Counted from the stretch's first letter, positions 47,392 through 59,660 are shown. The stretch is 64,000 nt of DNA from Lingula anatina (GCF_001039355.2 NW_019775441.1:194039-258038); one strand, 5' to 3'. Translations and numbers: made by a program. Notes: generated from the letters alone by a model not told the origin.

Positions 47392-47700
47392 CACTGACAG
47401 CAAAAAAGGACTCATACTGAGTCTTTTAGCGACTCCAGCAGCGGGTCCTAAATCAAGTCCCTTTGAGGATTTCTCCGAGTCCTTTAATGTTAAAGAGACT
47501 CCAGCTAGCTAGAGTCCCTTGGAGACTCAACTGGAATCAAGGGACTCAAGACGATTGAGTCTTTTAAAGGACTCAAAAGATTCTTTAAAGGGGCTCTAGC
47601 TATGAATTTTAGTCCTTTCAGAGCCTCCAGATGAGGCTTCTGGGAGAATCGTTTTAGTCTAGTGAAGACATTTAAAGACTCATCTGGTCCTATTTTAAAG
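47392..47700. repeat. Left subterminal array of GGACTC/GAGTCC motifs
   Basis: Starts CACTGACAGCAAAAAAGGAC. It then holds many AAAGGACTC and GAGTCTTTTA half-sites in both orientations, and a GAGGCTTCTGGGAGAATCG block. A matching array ends the region at 60541. Confidence 0.7.
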
Positions 47701-48112
47701 GGGAATTTTTCATTGAAATTGTGTTTTCAGCCTTTTGTAAAATGATACAACACTTTAAGCAAAACAGTGACAGTTTGAAATGAGTTGTTGCAAAAAATAA
47801 ACTAAATCGTTTTTGATTAATATTTCTATTTGCAGTAAAAACAGCAAGTTAACAAATCCTCTTTTATAAAAAGCATGCAATAGCCATGGAATCCAATACC
47901 TCGATCAAGATACAGACAAATCCTAAATGATAAACATGAATGTATTGCATTAACAAATGGTCATGAACACAGAACTCTTCTTGGAAAACTTAACTGGACC
48001 AGTTGTCCCAAAATCTGGGACGACCTTTAGTTGAATTTCTTAACTAATCTAGCCACTAAGCCACCGAAACATGTTAACAAAATAACTGCTTTCTTAAAAT
48101 ATTTCCATATGT
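47700..48112. other. Unassigned spacer before the IS3EU-like element
   Basis: No coding frame. The last bases, CATA then TGT (48106-48112), are the left flank and first bases of the solo LTR that continues at 55537. Confidence 0.4.
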
Positions 48113-48354
48113 TATGGAATCCCAGGAGGGCCAAGTGAAATTAAAAAATAAAAAATAAAATTGAAAAAAAAAATTTTTTAAACTTTAAATGAAAAAAGAA
48201 AATTGCAAGATCGCGCGAAATCTTGCGAGATCGCGCGTAATCCTGCTTGGCCACGTGAAATCCCGCGATACCGAGCAAATTTTATTTCAAGAGAAAATCA
48301 AGAAAAAGAGAAAAAAAATCACGATATCTCACGAGAAATTGCGAGAATAGAAAC

Positions 48355-51300
48355 ATGGCGGAAGAAGCCACGATGTGTTTAAAATGCCAACATTGCACGG
48401 ACTATGAACAACAGGCTCACATTCCCATTTGTAAATCATGCGGATGTGATAATATATTGCACGTAAGTTGTTTTCTCTTTATTCTTTATGCAGATGATAG
48501 TGTGACGTATAGTATTTATTAGTGTATCAAGGGCGATCAGTGTCCTCTTGAGTCTTATTTCTTTACTATTACTAGTATTAGAATGTACTAGGGGCAATAT
48601 AAGAAGATAGCGACACCGGTTAAATAAATATGTCGCTTTCCTGACACAGTGACACTGACTGGTTATGCAAACGTCTTCATTAGGCATTTAACTTATTTTA
48701 CATACATGTTCATAAATTTACAGTATTTTTATTAGACTTCCTCGAGACAATTATTAAACCACACGTGTACAGTTCCCGTTAAGGATAGGAAGGTTGAAAG
48801 TAATGCTTTTCATTTGTAATTTACGTTTGTAGAGTGTCGTCGGTGCTTGTAACAAAAGGCAATGTCAATGTCCAGGATACCGAAAAATTAGTACCATCAG
48901 ACATTGTGTCAACTGTGGGCACTTGCCCATGGATCACAACTTCAAATTTGGTGAGCAAATTCAGTGTTTGACTTTTTTCAACATGGATCTACCAAGTTAT
49001 TTGTGTTAAAATACAATAAGAATTGAAATAGTTTCATATATGATATTAATTGAAATATTTTTAATTCTTGGTCTTCAATTTGTCAATTCAAATAATAGTT
49101 ATTTTGTGAGAGCATGAAACAGAAGTTGATTTAAGAAAATATAAAATATAAATCATAAAATTGAATTAGGTGGATTTAGCCTGTATAATTCACCTTTTAT
49201 GTTGAGGCACACATCTCCAGTGTTATTATCAAAGCTTTTCTTTGGGCTACAAATTATGAAATATCACTGTAAAAGACTGTTATTTATATGTAATTGGCAC
49301 TCGAGGAGAAATCTCAGGAAAAAATTAACATCCATTTTGTAATAAACAAAAGAGCATACTAAATGAAATTGCCTTATAATGTGTGTTTGTGTGTTTAATT
49401 GTATCTCTTATAAGTCTATAGTCTCTCATTGCTTCATGTAAAAAATTCATTTTATTTTTGAATTTCAGATTTAAAGGTTTTCCTCAACAATCTAGTGGAA
49501 CGTAATAAAAGCAATGCTTTGATATTAGAATACTTAAAGGACTTTGGTATTACCTGAAGGTAAATATTTTTGTGTATAATTCTTTGTGGCAACAAATGCT
49601 TATTTATAATTGCTTTTTTGTAGAGAAATCTTTGTGTCAATCAATGTCATGTTTAATTCTTATTGTTAGTGAAGCTCATTGCTTATCGCCCACGTCAAGT
49701 CTTTTTCTTGGTGACAAACTTAACTATTAATTGGACAGCTGCTGACATCACTGGATAGGTTTTTTTTTTAATGATGGCTTGGACTCCTGGCATTTTTGTT
49801 GAAAATTACAAGTGGTGATTTTAAATGGCATGAATCCCCAGAAAAGTCTTGGCCCGTGTTATCATTTTCATATAGATTTCCATAAAAATCTGCAAAATCC
49901 TATTGCATGAAGGGTGAACTTTAAAGTTGTCAGCTCACTGAATATCTTAAAGGGGGTAATAAGTTCAGAAAGAATCTAATTATTATTAATTATTTTGTTT
50001 TTCACTTTCAGTGAAAGAACCCTCAAGAGAAGGTTAAATGTTCTTGAAATCAAGCGACATGAACATGTCCCTGTCCAAGAACTAAGGGTAAGCGATAATT
50101 TTGATGCTGCCTACCTGAACTTTGAATCAATCTGTATGTTGAAATAATATCTGTAGTATTTTGATCACTCAAGTCTTAGAATAGAGGAGATGGCATAAAT
50201 ACACTAACCAACCAGTACAGTACTAGTATATAGATATGTCTGATAGAAAGTCTGTTACAATCCAAAACTTAATTATCCCCCTTGTACAAATAAAATAAAA
50301 ATATTGACATCTTACAGTGATTTATATTTCCAATCATAATTTAGTAAGGTTATATACATAATAAATGGTCATTTTAATGTGTGAATCATAACTTTTTATG
50401 TAGGATATTATTCAACAAGAAGTCGTTGTTTGTGGGGGACTGGCAGGTGTAAGGCGAATATATGATCAGTGTCGCCAGAAATATCACAAGAAAGTAAAAA
50501 GGTTAGTAAAGTAAAGGATTAATTTTTGCAATTAAGCAGTTAATTAAAAAATGAAAGTAATAATCTATATTTGTTGCACTTCTATTAAATTATATTATTC
50601 TGTTACTCTATCCTAAGAATTGATGTGCAAGAGATATTGCGTGAAATTGATGCTGAAGGTCAGAAACTAAGGATACGAAGTGCTTTAAATTGAAGAGTTT
50701 TTAAATCACAGGTAAATATTATTTTTATGTATAGACACAGAGACCTATCTGTCTTGATCATTTAAGCTATGCACTTTCAGCGATAACACAATATGTGGAA
50801 AACTATTTAGTCTTAAACCCTTTTCTGGTCACAAAAATTTGCCAAGTCATCATACTGTCAGTTTCAACTAACTTAAGATTATAGAAAGATAATTGTATTG
50901 TAGAACTTACATAATGGCTATGTGATAACATCTCAAACAATTATGGTAGAGTGTTGCATTGCAGTGGTTATGCAGTGGTAAACTAGCCAATCATATTTAT
51001 TGGACTTGTAGCATTGGGTCATTTGCATAACTGGTACTATAATAAAGAGCTGCACAGGTAGTGCAGTAGTTAGTTATTGTTCACTTGTGTTAGAGTTACT
51101 TACTTCAGGTGTCCAGGTAGACTTCAGCAGATATTATTAGTTTGTAAAAATACCAAAATATTCAGTGTGCTACAGTATGATGGAGCCACTTATCAGTAAA
51201 AGTTGTTTGATTTGTTCATTTGAGGAATGTATCAGTCAGATTGTTCACATGTATATTCCTTCAAAATGACATTTAATTTTGTTTTCATGTGATAATATCA

Positions 51301-53380
51301 ACTATTTCTTTTCAGGGACCAAATTGGATTTGGTCTTTGGATGGTAATGACAAGTTGCAGTTCTTCCATATTTACATACATGGATGCATTGATACCTTTT
51401 CACGCAAGATTTTGTGGTTACATGCCAACACTACAAATAAGGATTCTAAAGTAGTGGCTAAATATTTCTTTGACACTGTGAAGACTTTAAAAGGTAAGAA
51501 TCATTTAATCCTTAGTTAAAGTGGTAACCACTACAGAATAATCTTGCTTTCAACATTTTCAATGCTTTTCCATATTTCTGATATTATTAATTCCAAAATC
51601 CTGAGTTTATATAATTGATTTTACCCTACTGAGAACTGTCCACATACTCACACATGGCACCACAAAACCAACCCAGCAGGCAAACGGCATTGCTTCTACG
51701 TTGATCCACCAAAATTGAATGACTGCAGACACTGTGCAGATACATGTATATAATGTACTGTTTTAAGTAAAAGCCAATTTGAAAAACTCTATCCCTTATC
51801 CAACAACACACTACCGGGTTTAAAAGAGTTTACTAGTATTATCCATTTCTGATTTTGCCATTGTAACATACTAGTTTGGGGTATATTTCAACACTGTGGT
51901 CTTCTTAAACATCTGTGCTAATAGTTACCGTTTTTTAATAGTCTACCCTAATAGAACTAGAAGTGACCCAGGGACAGAGAATGTAGACTTAATTGAATGC
52001 CAAATGTTCCTAAGAAGAAATAGCAGTGATCAGCATGCTTTCTCCAATAGTGACATCATGGGGCCTTCACCACTGAACCAGGTATGTAAATTTCTTATTA
52101 TATTTACCCATTTGTCACAAGGATGTCTATTAAAGCCTGTAGTTCGATCACGCACTATTCTGATGTCATGCATTTATTTCAGAAAATAGAGTGTTCCTGG
52201 TCAACTTTCCTAAAGAGAGTTTTAATCCGTTGGCAGGAAGAATTAATGGTAAGTTGATTTCTTTTTGGTAGTTTCTGCTTTTCCCAGTCATTTAACTCCC
52301 ATATATTCTAGGATTCATTAGGATAATGGAGAGTTTCTTAAACATCCCACTAACAACATGTTTACGACAAAATATATTTTTGATGATAAACTGGTTATTA
52401 TAAGTAAGAAAAGGCATTTCCATTACTCATGGATAAAATGGTTTATATTATTAAAGACTATTTAAAGACTATTTAGTTCAGAAACTCCCAAACAGTATTT
52501 CTTCCAAAATGTGCACAAATTAAAAAAATAGGTAGGGCATACTTATTATGATTAAGAAATGTTTCCTTATATGATGATAATAGTACCTTAACAGTGATTT
52601 ACAAAATAAATAAATAAATAAATAAATAATAATAGTAAATATCATGGTTTATTTGTCAAATTAGTTTCTAGTTATGTAATATCATAGAATAACTGATAAA
52701 TTCACAAGTATTATACTTTTCAGGGTTTGCACAGAGATGGTTGGTATGACAGACACAGTTGCATTGACAAGTGGTGCATGGTATTTGTTTACTTGCCTCT
52801 GATACAACATGATATAGGTGCATTTCAACTGTGGTGGAACAACCACAAAATAAGACACCAAAGGCAGGTGTGGTTACCCATTGGTGCTGCTCCAAATGAC
52901 ATTTATGCATTTCCACATTTATATGGTAAATTTGGCAATTTCAGTTACATGTTTAGCATATAAAAGATTGAAATATTTAAAACTTAAAACATTTTTGTAA
53001 TAATCAATCTTTTACTTTAAATATGAACATGTAGTCAATTTAACACATCACCATGTTCTTGTGGCATTGGCTATGTGACTAAATGGAACAACTGGCTTAA
53101 GGTATATCAACCTACATATTTTATGCAATATATATTTGCAGGCGGTCACCAGTGTGGATTCACTGTCAGTGATAGAGATTTGGCAGAAGTTGCACGAGAA
53201 AAAACACTGAACTATGAACAATCTGCTCGTGTTCCACAGGACTTCTATAATGAAGCAACTAACTTCACTGCCACTAACCACTTGACATTAGAAATATCCA
53301 CTGCAGAGGAGTGTTATATTCAACTAAGGAGACACTTCATGCTAGAAAGATCTGCACTACAGTCATCTATATATGTGTAA
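48355..53380 (+). pseudogene. IS3EU-like DDE integrase/transposase, 11 exons, two in-frame TGA
   Basis: Exons: 48355-48462, 48833-48950, 49469-49559, 50012-50087, 50404-50501, 50618-50711, 51316-51493, 51942-52081, 52183-52248, 52724-52925, 53142-53380. All introns are GT-AG and every junction keeps phase. Start MAEEATMCLKCQHC opens a Cys-rich zinc-binding N-terminus (also CKSCGC and CVNCGHLPMDH). Then come SERTLKRRLNVLE (DNA-binding helix), VCGGLAGVRRIYDQ, and the catalytic core: WSLDGNDKL (Asp 1), RSDPGTENVD (Asp 2), LNQKIECSW (Glu). A C-terminal FQLWWNNHKIRHQ domain follows. This is the eukaryotic integrase-core family found in fish and invertebrate genomes. TGA codons interrupt at 49555-49557 (after FGIT) and 50691-50693 (before RVFKSQ). 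Otherwise the protein is complete and all three catalytic residues remain. Confidence 0.85.
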
Positions 53381-55184
53381 AATGTAATATTAATGTTTCT
53401 GCACCAACCTGCAAATTCTAAATTGCTGTACAGGAAAAAAGAAAATAAAGAATCACAAAAGAGGTTATTTTCCTCTTTTTGATACATTAATACAATGCGC
53501 AACAGGCTACACAACCCATTTTTATGAAACCACAAGTTCTGTAAGACTAAAAGGTAAATTGGTTTTCCCTTGATGGTGTTATCTCTTTATGTGCATGGTG
53601 ATGCTCAATAAACTTGACTATACATATAATTCAAAGTCTCTATCCCAGCATAGCTATCAAAACTACAAAAAAAAAAAAGAATAAAAATGCACAAAGTAGG
53701 TAACTGTCAATACTGATGCAAAATACAGTATGCTTAACAGAAAGTCGATAGCATTGCAGGTATATGTCCGTTAGGAATATGTTACTAGCAGACCCATGTC
53801 AGTTTAAATTCACAGTTAAAATATGCCAGCAAGAGAAATATGAACATTCAAATAAAAATGCATAAATTTCAGGAAAAAAAAAACAATCAAGCTGGGTTCC
53901 CAATTTGATCTGTGCTTAAGGATTATTATTGGATTTTCAAACTAATATGTCACTGTTTTTTCTTTATAATGTTACTATTGGCAGTGCACAATTTGTTTTG
54001 CCAAATCTGATACAATTTTACGTAATGATACAACCTTGAACTGTCTATCATAATAGTATAATGTATAAAAGGTCACTGCCATTTGACTTCATGCCTTTGG
54101 GGGTTAAATCCCTCAATAAATGCCAATATTTAAAAAGTATAGAACGCACATAGAAGGCAGTCAAACTGGTGCAAGTCTAGGTACAATTCAGACCAAGAAC
54201 CCTTTCAGTAGGTTTGAGAGCCACGAGTAGCATGACTTTAATGGCCATTAAGGTGAGAGTGACCAAAATTTATTTTCCCTCACTTTTGATGCTATATTAC
54301 ATAATGCTTAAGAGCATAATCACCACCAATTCTTTATTATGCAATGCAGTTAAAATGGTATTTATAAAAAAATTAATTAGCAAAGGTATTCGGGCCCATG
54401 ATATTTGAAAATTTCACTATGTACACAAGTGAGAACTATAACTAATGAGTTTACTTCCATTTTCAACAATTAAGTAAATAATAAAAACAGCACAACTTAA
54501 ATAAAATTGTCCAATCATTTTTGATTGCCAGTTTACTCCTTCCTATTCAAGTTCAGTAGTAACTATGGGTGTATCTCTGCTAATTTTGGTGTATTTTACA
54601 TTTTATTTTCACATCTGCATATTGGATGTTGAACTATTTGATACAGAACAATGCGCGAGCCCTAACGAAAAAAATAAAAAATACAAAAAAAAAAACCTGC
54701 AGTGTAGCGCATGCAAAGCTCTACAAAATGAAAAAAAAACAAGGTCTCTAGCAATGATTTGGCCAAAAAACATAGTCCTCGATTGTTCGAATAGCAAATA
54801 TACACCATGTGCTCTACTTCGTTAAAGCCAAGATCGACTACAGAAAACCATTTTCATTACTATGTACTACCCTTTGCCTTAGTTACCACATGTGTCCCCG
54901 ATTTTCACAATAAAAATTCTACACTCGTTTATGACAGTCATTCATCTGTGTAGTGAAAAGCCACAAAAATGTAAGTAGCAAGTTGTCACATCAATCAAAT
55001 GTGCCTAATTTTATATATTTTGAACTTAAAATGCGATCGGCTACATCGACGCGTAACCTGGCGAATCCCCCAAACAGGAACAAGTGCTCCGCAGCCAGTA
55101 TCCGACTTCTAGAATGCTGGTGGTACTAAAGAGTGTTTTTTTAAAATATTCTAGCTCCAAAAAATTCCTTCTCATTGTAGCATT
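53381..55184. other. 3' region of the IS3EU-like element, non-coding
   Basis: Downstream of the integrase stop there is no coding-like frame. A diverged relative of the 6.0-6.6 kb repeat lies at about 54280-54470. Confidence 0.45.
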
Positions 55185-55307
55185 GGCCTAGCATGGAGCC
55201 AATATCCCAGGCTGTTGGGCTGTTTTCCCTTTACAAATGACATCCTCCTCTTCATGTTCGGTGCAATGTCGGCATTCTGAACAGCCCCTCCCTGCCTCAT
55301 TCGCCAT
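55185..55307 (-). pseudogene. Inverted second copy of the integrase first exon
   Basis: From ATG 55307 on the minus strand the frame reads MANEAGRGCSECRHCTEHEE then VICKGK. It is clearly related to exon 1 at 48355 (MAEEATMCLKCQHCTDYEQQ then PICKS), including the CxxCxxC spacing. Homology ends after about 75 bases and no donor follows. Upstream of both ATGs the element's inverted repeats match, so the 5' end of the gene lies within, or was copied with, the long inverted repeat. Confidence 0.75.
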
Positions 55308-55533
55308 GCTTTTTTCTTTCTCGCACTTTCTCGCAAGATTTCGTGTTTTTTTAATTTCATCTTGAAAATGAAACACGATTGATCTCTCGGGATTTCGCGT
55401 GACCATGCGGGATTACGCGCGATCTCGCGGGATTACGCGCGATCTAGCAAATTTCTTTTTATTATTTTTTTTTCAAATTATTTTTTTTAATGTTTTTTTT
55501 TTTTTTTTCGTTTGGCCCTCCTGGGATTCCATA
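55240..55533 (-). repeat. Right long terminal inverted repeat of the IS3EU-like element
   Basis: Counterpart of 48113-48433. The outer 22 bp are perfect. Inward there are T/A-runs, GCGCGATCTCGCGGGATTAC subterminal repeats, a TTGCGAGAAA(G/T)TGCGAGAA block and the ATGGCG start. The two sides differ by many substitutions. Confidence 0.8.
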
Positions 55534-55536
55534 ATA

Positions 55537-55988
55537 TGTTGTGTATAAGAAGGTCAGCTTATGACGTCACCATATCGCGAGAGCATATGTACCTCGAGAC
55601 CGTTAGTTGAGACAGACGCTGGAGTATGAACGGATAGGAGACTGTTTTTTGTTTTGGGACTTTTGAAGGAGAATATTTTTTTTGGAACCTATTTACCACT
55701 GAACCGACACTCATATTTTATACTGGAACTTGCATCGTAATTACTGTGGGATTTCATCGGACACTTTCACTGAACTTTGAGCCGATTTATCTCCATTCAC
55801 TCTCCAGTCGACGGATTCACATTGGACTTTCACACAGGACACTTCATGCTTTCAGATAGGTTTATTTGTGTATTAAGAATAGCTTATTGTTATTGTCATT
55901 AGTTTATTTAGTTTTAATAAAATATTAAAACTTCTTTAAATCTTTTGTCATTGATTTTTGCTGGTATTGGGTACTCTGACCCGTAACA
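55537..55988 (+). mobile_element. Probable solo LTR
   Basis: It begins TGTTGTGTATAAG, ends ACTCTGACCCGTAACA (TG...CA) and contains AATAAAATATTAAAAC, a polyadenylation-like signal. CATA follows (55989-55992), and the same CATA precedes TGT at 48106-48112 on the far side of the IS3EU-like insertion. Removing that element restores CATA-TGTTGTG...GTAACA-CATA. No retroelement coding is adjacent, so only one LTR remains. The family is not identified. Confidence 0.5.
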
Positions 55989-55989
55989 C

Positions 55990-56742
55990 ATAACACACAA
56001 CCCAAAAACATGTTCAAATCAAAATAATGTGAAGTAATTTTTTACAGCTTCCAAAAGATAATATAAAATATAATATGAAAGAAATGATTATTCATAGATA
56101 CAGCATCATGCAGCTTACAATACAAACATTATTCACAAAAAAAGGAAACAAAGTTTTTGTAGACTCTGACCCTGGTATTCATCTTAAGTTAATGTGAATG
56201 GCTGATTATAACCAGTCTACTTGAAAATATCGTTTTAACATATTAAAGTTTATACTTTATAAAACTAGAAGTCAAGACAAACTTTTCCATCCACGTACAA
56301 CTCAATGTCTTTGTCATGGTCACATGAACTAAATTCCTCATTTTTTTGAAAACTCTTTGAAGAACAAAGTGGTGTCTCAGAACTTCAGTGGCATATCTTT
56401 TTTTTTTTCAAGAAACTTTTCCTTAAAATTACAGGCTTATAAGCAGATGTGCCAGTAAAAAATGGAGACACCATTTTGGTCCTCAATAAATTAAGTGTAA
56501 GGAATTTAAAAGAGCCGGTAAATTGGCTAAAATTAAGTGTAGGGAATTTAAAAGAACCGGTAAATTGGCTAACCTGTAATAGTTTGAATACTTGTCAATG
56601 AATAAAGGTTCCATAGTGTTTATGAACGTATTCTTGTCAATAAGGTAGTCAGCTTGGGCAAAACCTTAACCGTATCTGTATGCCCAATCAGGACTTTCTT
56701 AATGAAAGTCAGGTGCCAAGAAGGTTGGTCGAATATGCCACG
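55990..56742. other. Unassigned, includes one 42-bp tandem duplication
   Basis: AATTAAGTGTAAGGAATTTA with its continuation AAAGAGCCGGTAAATTGGCT is repeated directly at about 56487-56571 with two substitutions. Nothing else was recognised. Confidence 0.5.
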
Positions 56743-56972
56743 TTAAAGGCAAAGTAAGTGGCCACTAAGAGCATCAGCAAATGAATCAACTGTGGCGGTT
56801 TTCACATTTCCTGTATAGATGTAAAACTTTGTGTCACTTGACATAAAGTCTCCTGAGTAAGTAATTATAGGCTGAACTGAATCTCCCATACAACTGAATT
56901 TTCGAAGCAGGCATCCACATTCTTCCTTCAAATGAAGCGGCAAACACAAAATGCCAGCACACCAGGTAGCAT
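56743..56972 (-). CDS. Candidate terminal exon, unrecognised
   Basis: Minus strand: acceptor CTCTACATGTAG, then an open frame reading ATWCAGILCLPLHLKEECGC, KFSCMGDSVQPIITYSGDF and YIYTGNVKTATVDSFADALS to a TAA at 56745-56743. Composition is protein-like, with several Cys. No family recognised. It could belong to the putative 13-kb transposon or to a host gene. Confidence 0.3.
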
Positions 56973-57828
56973 CTACATGTAGAGAAAAAATATAAACTCA
57001 TTACCATCTACTAATGAGATGTAGCAAATGATGAATACACTTTACATTTGCAGTGAAATATGTATTAACTGTAGCCTTCAATGTCTAACACTAGCTTTGG
57101 ATGTGTTCTACCAAATTTTCTGTTGTCAAAGGATGTAATAAACATCAAATCCAAAAGAATTAACAAGATGAAATTGTGCATACATGTAGGGTCACAAAAA
57201 TGAGCTTAATTAAAAAAAGTGCCAAGTAACGAGTAACATCAACCTCTTGTAAATCTCACTTTTATTGAATAGATTTACACTGTTGCAAGAAAGAATTGTT
57301 TCATGATTAAGTGCAGGATCTAAAAATAAATATGTCATTGCATAGGTAATGTGCAAGTGAAAATAACTCATAGCAGTTACATTATTTTATGAGTAGAGGA
57401 TTGTGTTCAATGCAACTGAGGATAACTTTATTGGGATACTAAAGCGTTCAATTTCAAGGTTTTCATTTCAATTATCCCAAAAGGAATCTATATGGATTAA
57501 AAAAACCCCTGGTTTTGTGAACCCAGATGAGGACGGGCATAAGTTGCCAAAAGTTTTTGACGTCATCATTAGACCCACAATCAGCGCAGCCATATCACAC
57601 TGAAGAAGAAAGCAGCCTAAGCCTGGTTTGCAGAAACTTCTGACATTTTTATAAGGTTATTTTGCCTTTATTTTGAGACAATACAGAATGATGCAAACCA
57701 TGAAATTGTATTCAATGTTTTTTTTTAGTGGGAAGCATTTCAAAAGGAACTATAAAAATATTGAAAATTAAATGGTACATACACTTTCTGTCAAAATCAG
57801 AACGTGCAGACGCCATATACCGTACTAG
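56973..57828. other. Unassigned
   Basis: A 66-codon plus-strand frame (57403-57603) reads FVNPDEDGHKLPKVFDVIIR near its end, but has no splice context or family. Otherwise nothing was recognised. Confidence 0.25.
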
Positions 57829-57829
57829 N
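57829..57829. other. Single ambiguous base (N)
   Basis: The only N in the window. It lies between CGTACTAG and CAAAACCAGTC, exactly where homology to the 27.4-29.0 kb region begins in inverted orientation. This may be an assembly join. Confidence 0.95.
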
Positions 57830-59471
57830 CAAAACCAGTCTGCAAGGCTTGCTTTGATTTGGCGTTAACCTTACACTGGTTTTAAAAGAACAAATATAAA
57901 TATGTTCGATGGATTAAATGCCGCCTTCGTTATATTTTAACTAAATGCGTTCATTTGCACAGTTACACAGATAATATTTTAAGTTGTCTGTCGTTCAGCA
58001 CGCATTATAGGCGAGTAGCTAAATAGTGACGGTGATCAATCCAAGCTCAATCTTGGCATGTATCGTTTACAAAATAGATCATGTTGAATAAACTTAATTA
58101 CGCTTTAATAAATAATCAACACACGGTTCGGTTATTGTCACTTGAAAGCTTTCGATCAAAGACGTTCAATGAAATCACAAATCATTTGACGATTAAAAAA
58201 TGGACATGTTCAAGGGGCAGTTTTTGTTTCAGCTAAAGGGACTTCAGGTTCAGGTAGAGGGTTCAGTTACGTGTTTCATCGGATGATAGCATCACGCCCT
58301 AGGTCTAAGCGAGTTGAATAGAAGCTTTTTATCAAAACATCCTATTCCTAACTACTGAGTTAGGACAAAGGTCTAGTAACATGCACTGTGCAATAACTAT
58401 TAATGGATCAGATGCATAATTGATTGTTTTTCCTCTGGTGTCGCACGTATGCATCCTTTCTTGAGTAATCTAAAACAAGTCGCTAGTGTACCATGTTTCT
58501 CACTGTAGCAAAATATGTTCGACATGGTGTTTCTGAACGGCAGCCGGAGACACAGTAATTGTATAGGCATACTTTAAGCTTGTTCGAGAGATAATACCAG
58601 TCGGGTTTAACAATAGATAGCGAGCTATAGTAAGACCCCCTCCTCTTTAAATGATGATTTACACTTTTAATTGACCGTACTTTCGTATATTGTATGATCA
58701 TACAGCCAGACTTCCCCCTGTTGCACGTTGTAGTTGGATTGTCATTGCGCCTATGTCAATGCACCTCATTTAATTTCAATATTATAATATAAGCATAATA
58801 TAAGTAATATGTAATTTCCTTATTCCTCTTTCATAATCATTCATGTTTTATAAATACTTGAACGCTTGAATGCAGATATTTCAAATTAAAACGTAAGTAC
58901 ATAAATAAATTATACATTTATAAATTAATGCAATAGGAATTTTTTGAGACAGATTGATGCTGACGCTCATGCATTTCAACCAAAGAAACAATAATTAGTT
59001 CAATTTTTGACTGCGGAAATTTCATATGGGATGAAATAACTGATAACAAATTTAACTAGCAGTTTGTTAGCAACATTAAAAACCAGCTGCGCGTGCCAAA
59101 CTAGTGAACAAAAGGACAGGTCGCTTCGCGTGGCACGCCTTAGCATGGGTTTAGCCTCTTCAAGCTATAATCCTTTCGCCGCAACAAACAATAGGGACCT
59201 TCTGGCTGATGTATCCTGCTGTTAATTACACCTAGTTACAGCGGATTGTCACGCTCGCGCTGGGCCACAGAAACCGGCGTCATGGGGTTCACTCGTATTA
59301 AGTATTGTGTTATTCCACCTAAGCTATTGTGTTTGTGCGTTTGAATTTTGAAGGGATTTATACGGCCCTCCATTGTTTGTCCGCCCCCTTCTATTCACAA
59401 AATAGGGATTAAAACATTTCGAACGTTGTTACACCGGTGTACAACGGAAACAAAATTATTCCGACCACTGT
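57830..59471 (-). repeat. Inverted copy of 27383-29031 (R2 plus start of body)
   Basis: Read on the minus strand it follows 27383-29031 almost base for base, from TACAGTGGTCGGAATAATTT to CCTTGCAGACTGGTTTTG, with scattered substitutions and small indels. The arm is about 1.64 kb and the two arms are about 28.8 kb apart. Only R2 and the first part of the body are included. Confidence 0.92.
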
Positions 59472-59660
59472 AGCTTCTTTATCCTCTTGCAGTTCACTAG
59501 AAAGTCCCCTCATGGAAGCTCCTTTTCCTTTGGGCTGTGGCAAATTGAGCTTGTCAATAAAAATCCAAGTTTTTGGCCATTGCTGATTTAATATCCTTCT
59601 CCCATAGCCTTGTGAATTCATTGAATAACTGAAAATAAGTAAACATTTTACTTACAGATA
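59472..59660 (-). other. Coding-like piece cut by the R2 copy
   Basis: On the minus strand an acceptor (TACTTATTTTCAG, about 59630) is followed by the frame NSQGYGRRILNQQWPKTWIF then LPQPKGKGASMRG, running into the R2 terminus. An alternative frame reads LFNEFTRLWEKDIKSAMAKN before a stop. Neither was recognised. Confidence 0.2.

Larger units (their letters stand above)
48113..55533 (+). mobile_element. IS3EU-like DNA transposon, 7.4 kb
   Basis: Perfect 22-bp outer inverted repeats (left TATGGAATCCCAGGAGGGCC..., right its complement) are flanked by the 6-bp duplication ATATGT (48107-48112 and 55534-55539). Inner inverted homology extends to about 300 bp on each side and includes GCGCGATCTCGCG subterminal repeats. 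A 6-bp duplication, TAT ends and an IS3-like integrase match my recollection of the IS3EU superfamily. Polintons also give 6-bp duplications but are longer and carry polymerase and capsid genes, which are absent here. Confidence 0.8.

Noticed and set aside
48113-55533. Polinton/Maverick, suggested by the 6-bp duplication and integrase
   Set aside because: The element is only 7.4 kb, and there is no protein-primed DNA polymerase, packaging ATPase, protease or capsid gene between the ends.
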